From contig CAMLLO010000022.1 in the NCBI GenBank assembly GCA_946480915.1, positions 1 to 64,000 on the forward strand: 64,000 nt of DNA, read 5' to 3'. The translations under genes were made by a program, and so were the position numbers. This document shows, piece by piece, positions 1 through 8,576 of the stretch (position 1 is the first letter of the stretch; every line of letters begins with the position of its first letter). A model generated the notes under the pieces. The model was not told the DNA's origin and ran no database searches. It was given only the letters and a program-made list of their open reading frames with translations. Source of the stretch: an uncultured Sphingobacteriaceae bacterium. Lineage in GTDB: Bacteria; Bacteroidota; Bacteroidia; Sphingobacteriales; Sphingobacteriaceae.

Positions 1-147
1 TATAAGGACCCGCGCTCATCATATAAGGACCCGCGGTTATCATATAAGGACCCGCATTCATCATATAAGCGTCCGCACTCATCATGCAAGTATCTGCATT
101 GATCATATAGGCACTCGTTTTATCATGCAAGCAATCTGCACGAACCA
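1..147. repeat. Degenerate 21-bp tandem repeat, cut by window edge
   Basis: Seven units of 20-22 bp (consensus ATAAGGACCCGC then a variable CATCAT-like end) run from the left edge. The first three are nearly identical and they decay to the right. Because 21 bp is seven codons, both strands stay open through the array. On the minus strand a frame from ATG at about 147 gives heptapeptides of the form MM-S/N-AGPY, and on the plus strand units of the form YKDP-x-x-S. I cannot tell a coding repeat from a non-coding minisatellite, since the array continues outside the window. Confidence 0.8.
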
Positions 148-288
148 TAAACACCAGGTGATTTGGCTTCCTAACAAAATCAACGGCCTTTTTTAAGCTG
201 GAATAATCGGGTCACCCAGGCGGAATTTGACTTTTTCCACACAGGTTGTTAACAAATGACAGAAAAAACAAAATTTAATTAGAACCGA

Positions 289-645
289 ATGAACGGGAGG
301 ATGTTAATAATTCGTAACGAACTGATTGACAATATAAATGTTTATGTCATGACACGAAATAATGCGCTCTCAATTAAGAATTGGATAAAAGATATGGGTT
401 TCAAGTTAACGAAATCGCATTTGCTTGAACATCGTACCAGAAAAATCAAGTATTACACTTTAGGCAACTTTGGCGTATACGAAGAAATTTCTCCCTTAAA
501 AAAATCTGAATCTCCATCAGATAAAAAAAGGAAATTTACCTCGTGGACACCATGGGGAGATAATCTTCAAATAAACTCAGTTAAAGACTTGAGCGATGCC
601 TATGAGGAATTCATAAAGTACAATCCAAACATCGTTTTGAATTGA
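289..645 (+). CDS. Hypothetical protein, 118 aa
   Basis: No family recognised. The product is a soluble, basic, mixed alpha/beta protein without signal peptide or membrane segment. A lysine-rich linker (roughly residues 66-84) is followed by a tryptophan-containing stretch (SWTPWGDN). A second ATG four codons in (301) is an alternative start. The gene stands alone between the left-edge repeat and a convergent dehydrogenase gene ending 18 bp downstream. Support is length, codon pattern and clean placement between neighbours only. Confidence 0.5.
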   Translation: MNGRMLIIRNELIDNINVYVMTRNNALSIKNWIKDMGFKLTKSHLLEHRTRKIKYYTLGNFGVYEEISPLKKSESPSDKKRKFTSWTPWGDNLQINSVKDLSDAYEEFIKYNPNIVLN

Positions 646-662
646 TACTGTCACTCGTCTAA

Positions 663-1595
663 TCATATCGAAAGCATCTCAAGTTTCTCAGCAAGTACTT
701 CTGATATCTTTCGGTATGATTCTACTGTCCACCCAGCCACATGTGGACTCAGAATAACCCTTGATTCGTTTTTTAATTCATTGTACCATGGCTGGTCTTC
801 CATCTGGGGAAACTTTTCTATTTCCAGTACATCAAGTCCTGCCCCTAAAATTTTCCCCTTTTTAATCGCGTTCAAAACTGCTTGAGTATTTACAATCTCA
901 CCCCTTGACGTATTTAGAAAGAATATCGGTTTTTTAAAATGGAGGAAATATTCATCATTAACCAATTGATTGGTTTCTCTTTTTAATGGTATGTGAAGAC
1001 TCAACACGTCAGAATGCTTGACAATTTGTTCCATGCTAACTTCCTGCACAAACTCATCACTGTAACCCGATTTATATTTGTCGAAAGCAATTACATTAAC
1101 TCCAAAACCTTTCAATCTTTTTGCAAAGCTTTTACCCATAAAACCATAGCCAATAATGCCAACCGTTTTACCCTTTAATTCATAGCCACGGTTTCCCTCA
1201 CGATTCCAAATACCACTTCTCACCTCTATATCTGCTTTTCTAAGGTTATTCATGAGCGATAATAGCATGCCAATGGTGTGTTCAGCTACTGCGGCCCGGT
1301 TTCCTTCCGGAGCGTTTATACATACTATTCCTCTTTCGCTTGTATACGCCGTATCAATATTGTCCATGCCTGCTCCGGCCCTGGCTATAAATTTCAACTG
1401 TTGCCCTGCATCGATTAATTCTTTGTCTATTTTGAATTTGGTGCGAATTGCAATTCCTGTGTACTGATGAATAATGGATAGCGTATCTTCTCTGGAAATC
1501 TCCGGACGATCATCAACCACGTAACCTAGTTTTTCGGCTTTTTCTTTGAAAATTGGATGGAGCTTATCTGCAATTAGGATTTTTTTATTAGGCAT
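663..1595 (-). CDS. D-isomer-specific 2-hydroxyacid dehydrogenase (SerA/phosphoglycerate dehydrogenase-like)
   Basis: This is an NAD-dependent oxidoreductase of the D-2-hydroxyacid dehydrogenase family, 310 aa and lacking the C-terminal ACT domain of long SerA proteins. The Rossmann glycine motif is seen in VGIIGYGFMG. The substrate/cofactor arginine lies in NTSRGEIV, a glutamate follows in GLDVLE, and the catalytic histidine is in SPHVAGWT. The exact substrate (3-phosphoglycerate, hydroxypyruvate or another 2-keto acid) cannot be read from sequence. It is monocistronic, convergent with the upstream hypothetical gene. Confidence 0.88.
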   Translation of the reverse strand: MPNKKILIADKLHPIFKEKAEKLGYVVDDRPEISREDTLSIIHQYTGIAIRTKFKIDKELIDAGQQLKFIARAGAGMDNIDTAYTSERGIVCINAPEGNRAAVAEHTIGMLLSLMNNLRKADIEVRSGIWNREGNRGYELKGKTVGIIGYGFMGKSFAKRLKGFGVNVIAFDKYKSGYSDEFVQEVSMEQIVKHSDVLSLHIPLKRETNQLVNDEYFLHFKKPIFFLNTSRGEIVNTQAVLNAIKKGKILGAGLDVLEIEKFPQMEDQPWYNELKNESRVILSPHVAGWTVESYRKISEVLAEKLEMLSI

Positions 1596-1652
1596 TTAAA
1601 GGGTAAATTTGATTTAAGTATTGTAAAGGTACTCCTTCTGCCTTTTCAGATT

Positions 1653-1838
1653 ATGGAAAAAGTGATAAATATTGTTAAACAAGACGATCAGGACGGTCAG
1701 TATATCGCATTTTGGTTAACAAAAACTCCAGGGGAACGTTTAGAAGAGGTGGTTAGGTTAAGATACCAATATTTTAAGTGGCTCAACAAATCTTTTCCTG
1801 AGAATATCGAAAAGGTAGTTTTTAAGCGGTCATTATGA
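1653..1838 (+). CDS. Small protein paired with a nucleotidyltransferase, 61 aa
   Basis: A 61-residue acidic/basic mixed protein whose stop codon overlaps the start of the next gene by 4 bp (ATGA), which implies translational coupling. The middle part (residues 20-46: FWL, ERLEEVVRLRYQYFKW) is a strongly amphipathic helix. Small coupled partners of this kind often sit before nucleotidyltransferase-like proteins of AbiEii/DUF6036 type, so it may be the antitoxin or accessory subunit of a two-gene module. Function is inferred from context only. Confidence 0.6.
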   Translation: MEKVINIVKQDDQDGQYIAFWLTKTPGERLEEVVRLRYQYFKWLNKSFPENIEKVVFKRSL

Positions 1839-2302
1839 TTTTTGAAAAAGATTTTCAAGATTTTATTGAGCTGTTAAATAAATTTCAAGTTAAATATATG
1901 ATTGTTGGGGCACATGCATTAGCATTCCATGGTAAGCCACGACACACCGGAGATCTTGATATCTGGATACAGCCAAGTGATGAAAATTCTGATAAAATGT
2001 TATTAGTATTGAAAGAGTTTGGCTTTGGTTCTTTAGGGTTAACTAAAAAGGACTTTTTAAAAGAAAACTATGTTACTCAATTAGGTTATCCTCCTTTGCG
2101 AATAGATATTTTGAATTCTATATCAGGGGTTAGCTTTGATGAAGCATTCAGTAATAGTTTAATTACTCAAGTAGATCAATTAAATATCGTTTATATCGGC
2201 TTATCCGACCTTATTAAAAATAAAACATCAACAGGGCGAAAACAGGATATAGCAGATGTGGAAAGTTTAGAAAATATTAAGAAGAAGCGATTCTTTAAGT
2301 GA
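1835..2302 (+). CDS. Minimal nucleotidyltransferase-fold protein (DUF6036/AbiEii-like)
   Basis: A 155-aa protein with the polymerase-beta-type nucleotidyltransferase signature: Gly25-Ala26 in IVGAHALAFHG followed by Asp40-x-Asp42 in HTGDLDIWI, the pair of acidic residues that binds metal. A later strand (LRIDIL, near residue 90) offers the third carboxylate. Proteins of this group are found in toxin-antitoxin-like modules and as substrate-binding nucleotidyltransferases. The overlap with the 61-aa gene suggests a two-component unit. The target (tRNA, protein or nucleotide) is unknown. Confidence 0.75.
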   Translation: MIFEKDFQDFIELLNKFQVKYMIVGAHALAFHGKPRHTGDLDIWIQPSDENSDKMLLVLKEFGFGSLGLTKKDFLKENYVTQLGYPPLRIDILNSISGVSFDEAFSNSLITQVDQLNIVYIGLSDLIKNKTSTGRKQDIADVESLENIKKKRFFK

Positions 2303-2363
2303 GGAGTAAAACGGGTAGATGCTTCCACAGCACTTTATTTCGAGATACATTTAGGCTACTCTA

Positions 2364-2912
2364 ATGAACAAATATCTTCCCTTAGTTCTGATTTTTCTAT
2401 TATCTGCATATTCCGCGTATGCACAAGATAAAAGAATTACAATTAGTACTAATCTATTAAACCTGGCTGTTGCTGGTCCCTCTTTGGCGATAAATTATAA
2501 GCAGAGCCCAAGGCTAAATTTTCAATTATATGGATCAACCGGAGATTTCAGATACCTGCCTTTCAATCAAACCTACAGTTTTAAAACAGGCATATTAGAC
2601 CTTAAGTATACCGTATTTGACATACTGTACGTGGGTACGTACCTGCGATATATAGAAAAGGAAGTAAAAAGAGAAGGCTATGTCGATAACACCGGATTTG
2701 TTTCAATAAGTTCCCGGGATTTTCAAGGGAAAGGATTATCCTCCGGAGTTTTACTCGGTATAACGATGTTGGATACCCGGCTTTTCAAACTCGAAACGTT
2801 TGCCGGGGCTGGTTATGGTAAGTTCTTATCTCAAAAAGATACTTTCAATAATGAAGATCAGAATGGGTTTGTAGATGGAAGAGTGGGCTTATTAGCCGGA
2901 CTAAAATTTTAA
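2364..2912 (+). CDS. Exported beta-barrel-like hypothetical protein
   Basis: 182 aa with a clear N-terminal signal peptide (residues 1-20, cleavage near AYAQ). The remainder alternates polar and hydrophobic residues in short strands (for example LDLKYTVFDILYVGTYLRYI) and ends in GLLAGLKF, a terminal phenylalanine typical of outer-membrane barrels. It is probably a small outer-membrane or periplasmic protein. No family name can be given. It converges with rsmA 13 bp downstream. Confidence 0.7.
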   Translation: MNKYLPLVLIFLLSAYSAYAQDKRITISTNLLNLAVAGPSLAINYKQSPRLNFQLYGSTGDFRYLPFNQTYSFKTGILDLKYTVFDILYVGTYLRYIEKEVKREGYVDNTGFVSISSRDFQGKGLSSGVLLGITMLDTRLFKLETFAGAGYGKFLSQKDTFNNEDQNGFVDGRVGLLAGLKF

Positions 2913-2924
2913 ACTCCGACACTA

Positions 2925-3704
2925 TCACATAGACTCGCTTATCCTGTTCGTCAATTTTACAAAATCTTCAACAGTCAATCTCTCGGCCCTTAAATCAAGC
3001 ATTGGTTCATCATTCATTTTTTCTTTGTTAATCAATGATGATAGTGCATTTCGCAGAGTTTTCCTGCGTTGATTAAATCCTGCTTTTACAACCTTCCAAA
3101 ATAATTTTTCGTCACAATTCAACGATTCATTTTCGTTTCTGCTTAAACGGATAACTGCCGAAAGTACCTTTGGCGGAGGATTAAATACACCGGCCTTCAC
3201 TGTAAAAAGATACTGAACCTTATAATAGGCATTTATAAGTACAGTCAATATGCCATATTCTTTGGTCCCCGGTTTTGCCGAGCATCTTTCTGCAACTTCT
3301 TTTTGAAACATGCCTACCATTTCTGGTATCAGATCCCGGTTATCAAGTATTTTAAAGATAATCTGCGACGATATGTTGTAGGGAAAGTTGCCGATAATGC
3401 CCAGCTTGTCTTTAAATACTGCTTTAAAGTCTAAGTCTAAAAAATCGCCGTTTATCAGCCTTTCGCCGAGTTGAGGATATTTTCGTTTTAAAAATTCTAT
3501 CGATTCCGAATCTAAATCGATGAGAAAGGTTTCGTACTCGGTTTTTTGTAGTAAAAAGTCGGAAAGTATGCCCATGCCTGGACCAACTTCAAGCACCTGG
3601 TGGTATTTTCCTGCCGGAGTTAAACTTTCTACAATCTTAGCCGCAATATTTTTATCAGTTAAAAAATGTTGACCTAAGTGTTTTTTCGCACGTACAGAAC
3701 TCAT
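2925..3704 (-). CDS. rsmA: 16S rRNA (adenine1518-N6/adenine1519-N6)-dimethyltransferase
   Basis: RsmA/KsgA dimethylates two adjacent adenines in helix 45 of 16S rRNA using S-adenosylmethionine, a late step of 30S maturation. Seen here: the N-terminal KKHLGQHFL signature, the SAM motif LEVGPGMGILSD, the catalytic NFPYNIS motif, and the C-terminal helical domain with FNQRRKTLRNAL. At 259 aa the length is normal for the family. It is transcribed away from pdxA, whose reading frame begins 36 bp beyond the rsmA start, so the two genes share a short divergent promoter region. Confidence 0.95.
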   Translation of the reverse strand: MSSVRAKKHLGQHFLTDKNIAAKIVESLTPAGKYHQVLEVGPGMGILSDFLLQKTEYETFLIDLDSESIEFLKRKYPQLGERLINGDFLDLDFKAVFKDKLGIIGNFPYNISSQIIFKILDNRDLIPEMVGMFQKEVAERCSAKPGTKEYGILTVLINAYYKVQYLFTVKAGVFNPPPKVLSAVIRLSRNENESLNCDEKLFWKVVKAGFNQRRKTLRNALSSLINKEKMNDEPMLDLRAERLTVEDFVKLTNRISESM

Positions 3705-3815
3705 CAGGTTAATATTTAGCGCAAATTACGCAAACTTTACATGCGATTACGGCAAACCGTTTCAAATTCTTTATTTTGCAGGAGTTTCCGGATAATCCGG
3801 TATTTAAAGAAACCC

Positions 3816-4871
3816 ATGAGCGAAAAAATTAAAGTAGGAATTTCAATAGGCGATGTCAACGGTATAGGGCTGGAGGTCATTCTAAAAACTCTCGCCGATC
3901 CAGGTATTTTAGATTATTGTACCCCTATTGTTTATGGAAATACTAAAGTTGCATCCTTCTACCGCAAGTCTTTAAGTTTACACGATTTTAGTTTTAATGT
4001 TATCACGCATCCTGATCAAGCCAATCCTAAAAGAGCTAATATGATCAACTGCTGGGAAGAAGATGTCAAAATCGAACCCGGTCAGATAAATGAAACCGGC
4101 GGTAAATATGCCTTTTTATCTCTGGATAAAGCCGTGGCAGATTTAACCGCAGGAGATATACAGGCACTGGTTACCGCGCCGATCAATAAGCATAACATCC
4201 AAAGCGACAATTTTAATTTCGCTGGTCACACGGAATATATACAGCACAAAACTAATTCGCCCGACTCATTGATGTTCCTTGTTGGCGAAGACTTAAAAGT
4301 TGGGGTGGTTACCGGACATATTCCCGTCGGCGAAGTCGCCAAAAATATTACCAAAGATGCCATTATTTCAAAGCTTCAATTAATGCACGCGAGTTTAAAA
4401 GCAGATTTTTGGATTCAAAAACCAAAAATTGCGGTGCTGGGATTAAATCCGCATGCCGGAGACAATGGCCTGATCGGTAAAGAGGAAATAGATACTATTA
4501 TTCCGGCTATTGAAGAAGCAAAAGAAAAAGGCATTTTTGCTTTTGGTCCGTATTCTGCTGATGGGTTTTTTGCCAACGGCTCGCACTTAAAGTTCGATGC
4601 GGTACTTGCAATGTATCATGATCAAGGCTTAATCCCCTTTAAATCTATAGCCTTTCATACCGGAGTTAATTTTACAGCCGGACTTCCGGTAGTTCGTACA
4701 TCACCAGACCATGGCACGGGCTACGATATTGCAGGAAAAAATCTCGCATCCGAAAGCTCTTTTCGTGAAGCACTATTTTTAGCGATAAATATTGTAAAAC
4801 GCCGGAAAGAGCTAAAGGAGCTTACCTCAAATCCGCTTAAAATAACTAAATTATCCAAAGACAGGGATTAA
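3816..4871 (+). CDS. pdxA: 4-hydroxythreonine-4-phosphate dehydrogenase
   Basis: PdxA oxidises 4-phosphohydroxy-L-threonine in the DXP-dependent pyridoxal-phosphate pathway. Diagnostic segments are VGISIGDVNGIGLEV at the N-terminus, ALVTAPINKHN, the metal-histidine segment FAGHTEY, LGLNPHAGD, MYHDQGLIPFK and RTSPDHGTGYDIAG. The frame is open further upstream to an ATG at 3741, but family members start at the MSEKIKVGIS methionine, so 3816 is chosen. The result is a 351-aa protein, close to the family norm. Confidence 0.94.
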   Translation: MSEKIKVGISIGDVNGIGLEVILKTLADPGILDYCTPIVYGNTKVASFYRKSLSLHDFSFNVITHPDQANPKRANMINCWEEDVKIEPGQINETGGKYAFLSLDKAVADLTAGDIQALVTAPINKHNIQSDNFNFAGHTEYIQHKTNSPDSLMFLVGEDLKVGVVTGHIPVGEVAKNITKDAIISKLQLMHASLKADFWIQKPKIAVLGLNPHAGDNGLIGKEEIDTIIPAIEEAKEKGIFAFGPYSADGFFANGSHLKFDAVLAMYHDQGLIPFKSIAFHTGVNFTAGLPVVRTSPDHGTGYDIAGKNLASESSFREALFLAINIVKRRKELKELTSNPLKITKLSKDRD

Positions 4872-4980
4872 GAATACCCGGGATTTTTTAACGTTGATGC
4901 TCGTACTGCCAACCTCAGGCAACTAATCTTGCTTTGAAAAATCCTTTGAAAAAATCTTTTCCACGAATAATTAATTTACC

Positions 4981-4988
4981 TATCTTTG
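4981..4988 (+). promoter_or_regulatory. Bacteroidota -7 box upstream of the DUF177-rpmF operon
   Basis: TATCTTTG matches the Bacteroidota -7 consensus TAnnTTTG and lies 19 bp before the DUF177 start. Nineteen nucleotides further upstream the -33 position reads TTTC (within TTTTCC), a near match to TTTG. This is a likely promoter for the ribosomal-protein/fatty-acid block. Confidence 0.6.
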
Positions 4989-5007
4989 CAGGCTCAATTG
5001 CCGTGCT

Positions 5008-5550
5008 TTGAAATCGTTACAGGAATACAGAATACCATTTACAGGTTTAAAAACCGGGAAGCATCAGTTCGATTTTGATATCGATGAGCGTTTCTTCAAT
5101 GAGTTTGAATACTCATTAGTTAAAGATGGTAAGCTAAAAGTTGATATGGAGATGGATAAGCAAGAGACGATGCTTATTCTCCAGTTCCGGATCAAAGGGG
5201 AGATTTTTTCAAACTGCGATTTTTGCCTTTCAGATTTTCCAACATCTGTAAATGTTAACGAAAGGCAGATCGTGAAGTTCTCTGATGATGAGAATCTTGA
5301 AGATAATACAGATGAGATAATTGTGCTTAGCAAAAACGAGCATGAAATAAATGTGTCTCAACTTATATATGAGTATATTAATTTAGCAGTACCTTTGTTC
5401 AACCGTTGTGAAGATGTGGGGAATACTCAGTTTTGCGATAAAGAGGTAATAGAAAAGCTAAAAGCGCTCTCGGCTGATAAAGAGGAAAAAGAAAATACCG
5501 ATGCTGACCCACGCTGGGAAGCATTAAAGAATATAAAAAACGATAATTAA
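5008..5550 (+). CDS. DUF177 (YceD-family) protein
   Basis: YceD/DUF177 proteins are conserved upstream of rpmF and are linked to 23S rRNA accumulation or large-subunit biogenesis. This 180-aa copy shows the family layout: a beta-rich N-terminal half, the CDFCLSDFP cysteine pair, a second cysteine pair around [11 protein letters not shown], and a C-terminal [10 protein letters not shown] helix. The start at 5008 is a TTG (residues [11 protein letters not shown]), which fits the family N-terminus. It is 14 bp ahead of rpmF and clearly co-transcribed. Confidence 0.88.
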   Translation: MKSLQEYRIPFTGLKTGKHQFDFDIDERFFNEFEYSLVKDGKLKVDMEMDKQETMLILQFRIKGEIFSNCDFCLSDFPTSVNVNERQIVKFSDDENLEDNTDEIIVLSKNEHEINVSQLIYEYINLAVPLFNRCEDVGNTQFCDKEVIEKLKALSADKEEKENTDADPRWEALKNIKNDN

Positions 5551-5564
5551 AACAACAGGAAGCG

Positions 5565-5756
5565 ATGGCACATCCAAAACGGAAAATTTCCAAATCGAGA
5601 AGAGATAAGAGAAGAACTCACTACAAAGCTGAGGCGCCAACCTTGTTTACTTGCAAAACTACTGGCGCAATTCACTTGCCTCACCGTGCATATAATGTAG
5701 ATGGAAATCTGTATTACAAAGGTAAATTGCTAGTTGAAAGTACCTCTTTAGGATAA
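5565..5756 (+). CDS. rpmF: 50S ribosomal protein L32
   Basis: A 63-aa basic protein beginning [20 protein letters not shown], the signature of bL32. The next stretch, [20 protein letters not shown], has only one cysteine, so this is a zinc-independent (C-minus) form. Length and placement after DUF177 and before plsX are canonical. Confidence 0.97.
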   Translation: MAHPKRKISKSRRDKRRTHYKAEAPTLFTCKTTGAIHLPHRAYNVDGNLYYKGKLLVESTSLG

Positions 5757-5870
5757 GTTTAATTTTCATTATGAAATCATCATGTGTTCAGAACTTTGTA
5801 ACTCGAAACTGAACATCATGATAGTTCTGCCCCGAATGTTTGCCCAAAAAGTAAGCAGGCAGGTAAATTC

Positions 5871-5895
5871 ATTATCTAAAAAAGATAATTTCTTT
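5871..5895 (+). terminator. Weak A/T-rich hairpin between rpmF and plsX
   Basis: ATTATCT (5871-5877) pairs with AGATAAT (5883-5889) and is followed by TTCTTTT. This is a weak terminator or attenuator in the 227-bp rpmF-plsX gap. The gap also contains repeated CATCATG/TTCATGATAG words. Confidence 0.35.
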
Positions 5896-5983
5896 TAATG
5901 AAACCATCATGGACTTAGCACTTACGAATAACTTTTATAAGTTCATGATAGCTTCATTGCCGTTAAAAGCAATTAAACTCTAA

Positions 5984-6922
5984 ATGAAAATTGGCTTAGA
6001 CATAATGGGCGGAGATTTCGCTCCCGAGGCAACTGTTTTGGGCGCGATTGCAGCTTATGAATCTTTAGAATCAAATCAACATTTGGTTCTGATTGGCAAT
6101 AAAGAACAAGCTCTTCCTTTTTTTAAGGAAAAAAACTTCAACCCCGATAAGGTTGAGTTTATCCATACCACCGAAGTGATCGGTATGGGAGAACATCCAA
6201 CCAAGGCTATTACTCAAAAACCCGATTCAAGTATTTGCGTGGGTTTCCGTATGCTTAAAGAAGGAAAGATAGATTCTTTTGCTTCGGCAGGAAATACTGG
6301 TGCAATGCTTGTTGGTGCTATGTTTAGCGTAAAAACCATCCCCGGTGTAATTCGTCCCGCAATTTCTTCAATCGTTCCCAAACTCAAAGACGGGTTTGGA
6401 ATTATGCTTGATGTTGGGGCGAATGCTGACTGCAAACCTGATACCCTTTTGCAGTTCGGAGTTCTCGGAAGTTTGTTTGCCGAAAATATTCTTGGTATAA
6501 AAAACCCTAAAATTGGTTTGATTAATATTGGTGAAGAAGAAGAAAAAGGAAACCTCTTAACTCAGGCTACCTATTCCTTAATGAAAGACACCAGTATGTT
6601 TAACTTTATCGGTAACGTTGAAGGGAGAGACCTGTTTAATGAAAAAGCTGATGTCATAGTCTGCGATGGATTTACAGGTAATGTTATGTTAAAACTAGCG
6701 GAGACTTTTTATATCCTTACGCTTAAAAAAGGATTTAAAGATGAGTTTTTTGCTAAGTTTAATTATGAACAATACGGTGGAAGCCCGATTCTGGGAGTAA
6801 ACGCCCCAGTGATTATAGGCCATGGAATTTCACCTCCCGAAGCAATTAAAAACATGATTCTCTTGTCAAGAGACATGATAGAAACTAAACTAATTGAAAA
6901 AATAACTTCTGCTTTTAAGTAA
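5984..6922 (+). CDS. plsX: Phosphate acyltransferase
   Basis: PlsX converts acyl-ACP to acyl-phosphate for phospholipid synthesis. Recognisable segments are the N-terminal [39 protein letters not shown], the glycine-rich [16 protein letters not shown]-like [12 protein letters not shown], and [15 protein letters not shown]. The 312-aa length is typical. It is 13 bp ahead of fabH, the standard plsX-fabH pair. Confidence 0.95.
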   Translation: MKIGLDIMGGDFAPEATVLGAIAAYESLESNQHLVLIGNKEQALPFFKEKNFNPDKVEFIHTTEVIGMGEHPTKAITQKPDSSICVGFRMLKEGKIDSFASAGNTGAMLVGAMFSVKTIPGVIRPAISSIVPKLKDGFGIMLDVGANADCKPDTLLQFGVLGSLFAENILGIKNPKIGLINIGEEEEKGNLLTQATYSLMKDTSMFNFIGNVEGRDLFNEKADVIVCDGFTGNVMLKLAETFYILTLKKGFKDEFFAKFNYEQYGGSPILGVNAPVIIGHGISPPEAIKNMILLSRDMIETKLIEKITSAFK

Positions 6923-6935
6923 TTCAGACAGGATT

Positions 6936-7931
6936 ATGCAAAAAATACACGCTGCGATTACAGCTGTTAATGGTTACGTTCCTGATTATGTGTTAACCAA
7001 TCACGAATTGGAAACCATGGTTGATACCAATGACGAGTGGATAACCACCAGGACGGGTATAAAAGAAAGAAGAATACTTAAAGGCGAAGGCCTTGCAACT
7101 TCAGATATGGCCGTTCCGGCTGTAAAGGGTTTGCTCGAAAAGAGAGGCATTGGTGCCGAAGAAATCGAATTGATCATATTTTGTACTTCAACTCCCGATA
7201 TGCCATTCCCGGCTACGGCAAATATTCTTGCCGATAAGATTGGAGCCGTGAATGCCTGGGGTTATGATCTGCAAGCAGCCTGTTCAGGCTTTTTATTTGG
7301 CTTAACAACCGGCGCTCAGTTTATTGAATCAGGGAAACATAAAAAAGTATTGGTTGTTGGTGGTGATAAGATGTCATCAATTGTGAATTACGAAGACCGT
7401 ACTACCTGTATAATTTTTGGCGACGGATGTGGCGCGGTTCTGCTTGAACCCGACACTGAAGGCTATGGAGTGCTCGACTCGATTCTGAAAAGTGATGGCT
7501 CGGGAAAACATCTTCTCAACATAAAAGCCGGCGGATCGTTAAGGCCCGCTTCGTACGATACCATAAATAATAAAGAACATTTTGCATATCAGGAAGGTCA
7601 GGCAGTGTTTAAGTTTGCTGTAACAAATATGGCAAATGTGGCAGGCGAGATTATTGAGAGAAATAATCTGAAATCTGAGGATATTGCATGGTTGGTACCT
7701 CATCAGGCTAACAAACGTATTATCGATGCTACCGCAAACCGAGCAGGGGTGGGTCCGGAAAAGGTGATGATTAATATCGAACGTTACGGAAATACGACCA
7801 ATGGCACCATCGTACTGTGTTTGTGGGAATGGGAAAAGAAACTCAAGAAAGGTGATAATTTGATTCTGGCGGCTTTCGGCGGCGGATTTACCTGGGGTTC
7901 TGTGTACCTAAAATGGGCATATAACAGCTAA
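6936..7931 (+). CDS. fabH: 3-oxoacyl-ACP synthase III
   Basis: FabH starts fatty acid synthesis by condensing acetyl- or branched acyl-CoA with malonyl-ACP. The Cys-His-Asn triad is visible: Cys in [12 protein letters not shown], His in VPHQANKRI, and Asn in YGNTTNGTI. The N-terminal [16 protein letters not shown] is diagnostic. It is 331 aa. The region after the asparagine ([14 protein letters not shown]) departs from the common TSAATIPLAL version but keeps spacing. It is followed by accB after 77 bp. Confidence 0.95.
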   Translation: MQKIHAAITAVNGYVPDYVLTNHELETMVDTNDEWITTRTGIKERRILKGEGLATSDMAVPAVKGLLEKRGIGAEEIELIIFCTSTPDMPFPATANILADKIGAVNAWGYDLQAACSGFLFGLTTGAQFIESGKHKKVLVVGGDKMSSIVNYEDRTTCIIFGDGCGAVLLEPDTEGYGVLDSILKSDGSGKHLLNIKAGGSLRPASYDTINNKEHFAYQEGQAVFKFAVTNMANVAGEIIERNNLKSEDIAWLVPHQANKRIIDATANRAGVGPEKVMINIERYGNTTNGTIVLCLWEWEKKLKKGDNLILAAFGGGFTWGSVYLKWAYNS

Positions 7932-8008
7932 AAATATAAAAGTTTAAGACTCTGGTTTTAGAGTTTTATTTCTGAATTTTGAATTTACAATAAACCAAAT
8001 CGGAAAAA

Positions 8009-8488
8009 ATGGATATTAAACAGGTTCAGGAACTTATCAGATTTGTTTCCAAATCAGGTGTAAATGAAGTTTCTATTGAAGAAAAAGACTTTAAAATCAC
8101 CATAAAAACTAATCAGCCGCCAACATTTTCAACAGCACCTGTTGCGGTAGCTGCACCAGTTGCGGCGCCACAGGTTGCAGCGCCAGTTTCTGCACCTGCT
8201 GCAGTGGCAGCACCAGTTGCTGCATCTTCAGCAGAAGACACGTCAAAATACATCACGGTGAAATCTCCAATGATCGGTACCTTTTATCGTTCAGCTAGTC
8301 CCGACAAACCTTTCTTCGCTAATGTAGGTGATGAAATTAAAGTAGGACAGGTAATTTGTATTATCGAAGCAATGAAGCTTTTCAACGAAATCGAATCTGA
8401 AGTATCAGGAAGAATCGTAAAAGTACTGGTTGAAAATTCAAGTCCGGTAGAATACGACCAACCTCTATTTCTGGTAGAACCAGCATAA
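8009..8488 (+). CDS. accB: Acetyl-CoA carboxylase biotin carboxyl carrier protein
   Basis: The 159-aa carrier subunit of acetyl-CoA carboxylase. It has an N-terminal helical region, an alanine/proline/valine linker (residues 34-76), and a C-terminal biotinyl domain with the biotinylation motif [13 protein letters not shown], where the lysine carries biotin. It is followed by the biotin carboxylase gene, separated by an 88-bp spacer that holds a strong hairpin. Confidence 0.95.
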   Translation: MDIKQVQELIRFVSKSGVNEVSIEEKDFKITIKTNQPPTFSTAPVAVAAPVAAPQVAAPVSAPAAVAAPVAASSAEDTSKYITVKSPMIGTFYRSASPDKPFFANVGDEIKVGQVICIIEAMKLFNEIESEVSGRIVKVLVENSSPVEYDQPLFLVEPA

Positions 8489-8497
8489 ATTAAATTA

Positions 8498-8549
8498 TGT
8501 GCAGATATGTCGATGTGCAGATATGCAATTCATCTGCATATCTGCACAT
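8498..8549 (+). promoter_or_regulatory. Strong hairpin in the accB-accC spacer
   Basis: A perfect 15-bp inverted repeat (8513-8527 with 8535-8549, 7-nt loop) is preceded by a direct copy of its left arm core (ATGTGCAGATATG at 8498-8510). No T-run follows directly, so it is more likely an RNA stabiliser or translational control element than a full terminator. Confidence 0.6.
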
Positions 8550-8576
8550 TTGTTTATTTGCACATTAAAATATCGC

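Noticed and set aside
1..147. CRISPR array
   Set aside because: Units are contiguous 21-bp repeats without unique spacers, and no cas genes are in the window.
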